Shown: positions 38,814 through 40,191 of the stretch, piece by piece
How positions within the stretch are numbered: the first letter of the stretch is position 1
How the letters are laid out: every line of letters starts with the position of its first letter
The notes under the pieces: model-generated
Database searches by the model: none
Seen by the model: the letters and a program-made list of their open reading frames with translations, nothing else
What the model was told of the DNA's origin: nothing
Made by a program: the position numbers and the translations under genes
Assembly (NCBI GenBank): GCA_024401305.1
Contig: JAKSLI010000028.1
Location: 1 to 40,191 of the forward strand
Reading direction: 5' to 3'
From: Bacteroidaceae bacterium
GTDB taxonomy: Bacteria > Bacteroidota > Bacteroidia > Bacteroidales > Bacteroidaceae
Length of the DNA: 40,191 bases

Positions 38814-39866
38814 ATGGAGAAGAACAACAAACCAACTATGACCATAGAACCTATAGAGGCTCAGGTCGTATCGGAAGTAACATTAGGTCTCGACGATCCA
38901 GAAATCATAGAGGCAGAAGTTATCGAAGAAGAAGATTGGGGTGACAATCATCCTAACTTCATAGAGTCAAACACTCAGGCTATCACGCTTGAAGAATTGA
39001 CCACAAAGAATGTTATTCCAACTTTCAGCGATAATACACTTACCATAAGTCACCAGAATTTTATCGGTGCGGTATGCAAAATGGCTGAACAAGTATTTGG
39101 AGAATTAACACCTGTTGAGATTCGTGTATCACATCCAATTATCGGACGTGTACCATCGGCTCAACACAAGAAAGCAAGTGAACTTCTTGACGAAGAAAAG
39201 ACAGTATTCTATCAGCGTATGGCTTGGGTATGTCATGTCAAGAACTTAACTCGTGCAATCAACGGACAAACCGTACATTTATGTATTGGAGGTGTCCGAA
39301 GTTACCACCAAGACAAGCTCTATAATCGCCAAAGTCCTTCAAAGTTCGTATGCTTTGTTTCTTGGCAGGTGAGAGTTTGCTCGAATTTAATGGTTCAGTG
39401 TTCAGGAACAAGTGGAACAATAGAGTGTCAAACAGAGGCTGACATCATGCAGAAGTCTCTTGAACTTTTCCGCAGTTTCGATCCACACAAAGAAGAGAAC
39501 CTACGTCTCTTGGAGAACCTTCATAACACTCCTATCACAGAGACACAATTCTGTAACATTATCGGAAGATTACGCTTACTGCAAAATCTACCTGTAACCG
39601 AACAGAAACTACATCCATCATGCACTATCGGCGATCAGGCTGTTAATGCTATGGTGAAAAACTATGTATCAGACCCTAACTTCGGCAAGAAGGAAGGAGA
39701 AGAATACACATGCTGGAATCTTTTACAGAACTCTACGGAAGCAATAAAGTCATCTTATATTGACCGTTGGCTCGACCGTAATCAGAACTGTACTGATTTC
39801 GCAATCGGAATCCAGAAAGCCCTCAATGGTGAAGACACAGAAGGTTACGACTGGTTCCTCAACTAA
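38814..39866 (+). CDS. DUF3871 family protein (350 aa)
   Basis: After an acidic N-terminal tail (about 1-45) the sequence follows the DUF3871 pattern: NFIESNTQAITLEEL, NVIPTFSDNTLTISHQNFIG, the near-invariant IRVSHPIIGRVPSAQHKKASELLDEEKTVFYQRM, and GGVRSYHQDKLY. Then comes a domain with VCSNLMVQCSG and a C-terminal module ending GYDWFLN. The family is widespread in Bacteroidetes mobile elements and phages; its function is unknown, though its neighbourhood often includes recombination genes, as here (annealing-protein-like gene next). No truncation. Confidence 0.82.
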   Translation: MEKNNKPTMTIEPIEAQVVSEVTLGLDDPEIIEAEVIEEEDWGDNHPNFIESNTQAITLEELTTKNVIPTFSDNTLTISHQNFIGAVCKMAEQVFGELTPVEIRVSHPIIGRVPSAQHKKASELLDEEKTVFYQRMAWVCHVKNLTRAINGQTVHLCIGGVRSYHQDKLYNRQSPSKFVCFVSWQVRVCSNLMVQCSGTSGTIECQTEADIMQKSLELFRSFDPHKEENLRLLENLHNTPITETQFCNIIGRLRLLQNLPVTEQKLHPSCTIGDQAVNAMVKNYVSDPNFGKKEGEEYTCWNLLQNSTEAIKSSYIDRWLDRNQNCTDFAIGIQKALNGEDTEGYDWFLN

Positions 39867-39909
39867 CATCCATTTCACTCGCTCTGGTAGCTAATCATAG
39901 GAATGGACG

Positions 39910-39972
39910 GGAAGGTATAACAATATCAATATCAACGAAAGAAGATAAAGATGGAGTTGTACCTTCCTTTTT
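39910..39972 (+). terminator. Long hairpin with T-run after DUF3871
   Basis: GGAAGGTATAAC (39910-39921) pairs with GTTGTACCTTCC (39956-39967) over 12 bp with one G-U, followed by TTTTT. The 34-base loop is unusually long for a terminator; it may instead control the next gene, which starts 48 bases on. Confidence 0.6.
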
Positions 39973-40019
39973 GTATGTAATCAACCTTATTTATTCACAA
40001 ATTAAATTTTATCACAACT

Positions 40020-40191
40020 ATGTGTAAAATCCAAATCAATCTGCCTGTTATTCCAGAAGGAGCAACAGACAACGAAAGAAGAACTATCATGTTCGAGTAT
40101 CTTTCAAACCTCGACCTTTCAGAGGTTCTTGAAAAGCGTGACAAACTCAGTTATCTCTCATGGGCTAACTGTCTGGAGTTGCTGTATAAGG
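40020..40191 (+). CDS. Sak/DUF1071-like single-strand annealing protein, N-terminal part (3' end outside window)
   Basis: MCKIQINLPVIPEGATDNER opens the frame; 57 codons are present before the window ends. The stretch EVLEKRDKLSYLSWANCLELLYK matches the start of DUF1071/Sak-type annealing proteins, whose hallmark is Y-L-S-W-A followed by a helix. Such proteins promote single-strand annealing in phage recombination. The call rests on this short motif only, so it is moderate. Confidence 0.55.
   Translation, partial: MCKIQINLPVIPEGATDNERRTIMFEYLSNLDLSEVLEKRDKLSYLSWANCLELLYK

Overview
The window looks like a chromosomal segment from a Bacteroidales bacterium, most probably a Prevotella-type organism. 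The main support is that the best promoters follow the Bacteroidetes pattern (TTG, about 19-21 bases, then TAnnTTTG). Gene content agrees: GH127 and GH13 polysaccharide enzymes, the GGGtGRT/NifU-like pair, DUF3871, DUF3987, DUF6169, DUF3791/DUF3990 and a Bacteroidetes-type tyrosine recombinase. The species cannot be settled from the sequence.

Layout. (1) 1-3.8 kb: 3' end of gap, then a secreted GH127 enzyme carrying an unusual C-terminal Amidase_2 domain. (2) 4.1-4.8 kb: a small ORF plus a DUF6169 gene. (3) 4.97-13.03 kb, minus strand: a tightly packed six-gene operon. In transcription order it encodes a type III adenine methyltransferase (Mod), an SF2 helicase and a separate PD-(D/E)XK nuclease (together a split Res), a 70-aa protein, a DndD-like SMC ATPase, and a protein joining a DndE-like domain to a HerA-like ATPase. 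No DndA, DndB or DndC is present. I regard this as a restriction/defence system in which the Dnd DNA-handling ATPases are wired to a type III modification module; it is the most interesting object here. (4) 13.0-18.7 kb: a structured inverted-repeat region, a DUF3791-DUF3990 (ADP-ribosyltransferase-like) cassette with duplicated leader sequences, a VirE_N/DUF3987 primase-helicase-like protein and a YopX-like protein. (5) 19.0-27.7 kb: housekeeping and metabolic genes (GH13 enzyme, ParE-type toxin with partner, alpha/beta hydrolase, D-lactate dehydrogenase-type FAD/Fe-S protein, NifU-like scaffold plus GGGtGRT protein).

(6) 27.8 kb to the right edge: an AT-richer integrated element. It opens with a tyrosine recombinase and carries a RepA-like ATPase followed by a phased GCTAC array (possible origin), a free-standing GIY-YIG endonuclease, an SF2 helicase with a degenerate Walker A, a strongly folded 210-bp non-coding block, two minus-strand pairs of unknown genes, a predicted small RNA, small membrane proteins, DUF3871 and the start of a Sak/DUF1071-like single-strand annealing protein. 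This suits a prophage, phage-plasmid or integrative mobile element; its right end lies outside the window.

A dispersed repeat family built of 9-bp units (GCAACATTT and variants) occurs at least seven times between 3.8 and 22.8 kb. It lies mostly just after genes, three times fused to the same stem-loop, and once inside a coding region. A second, GC-rich palindromic repeat sits in frame in two unrelated genes.
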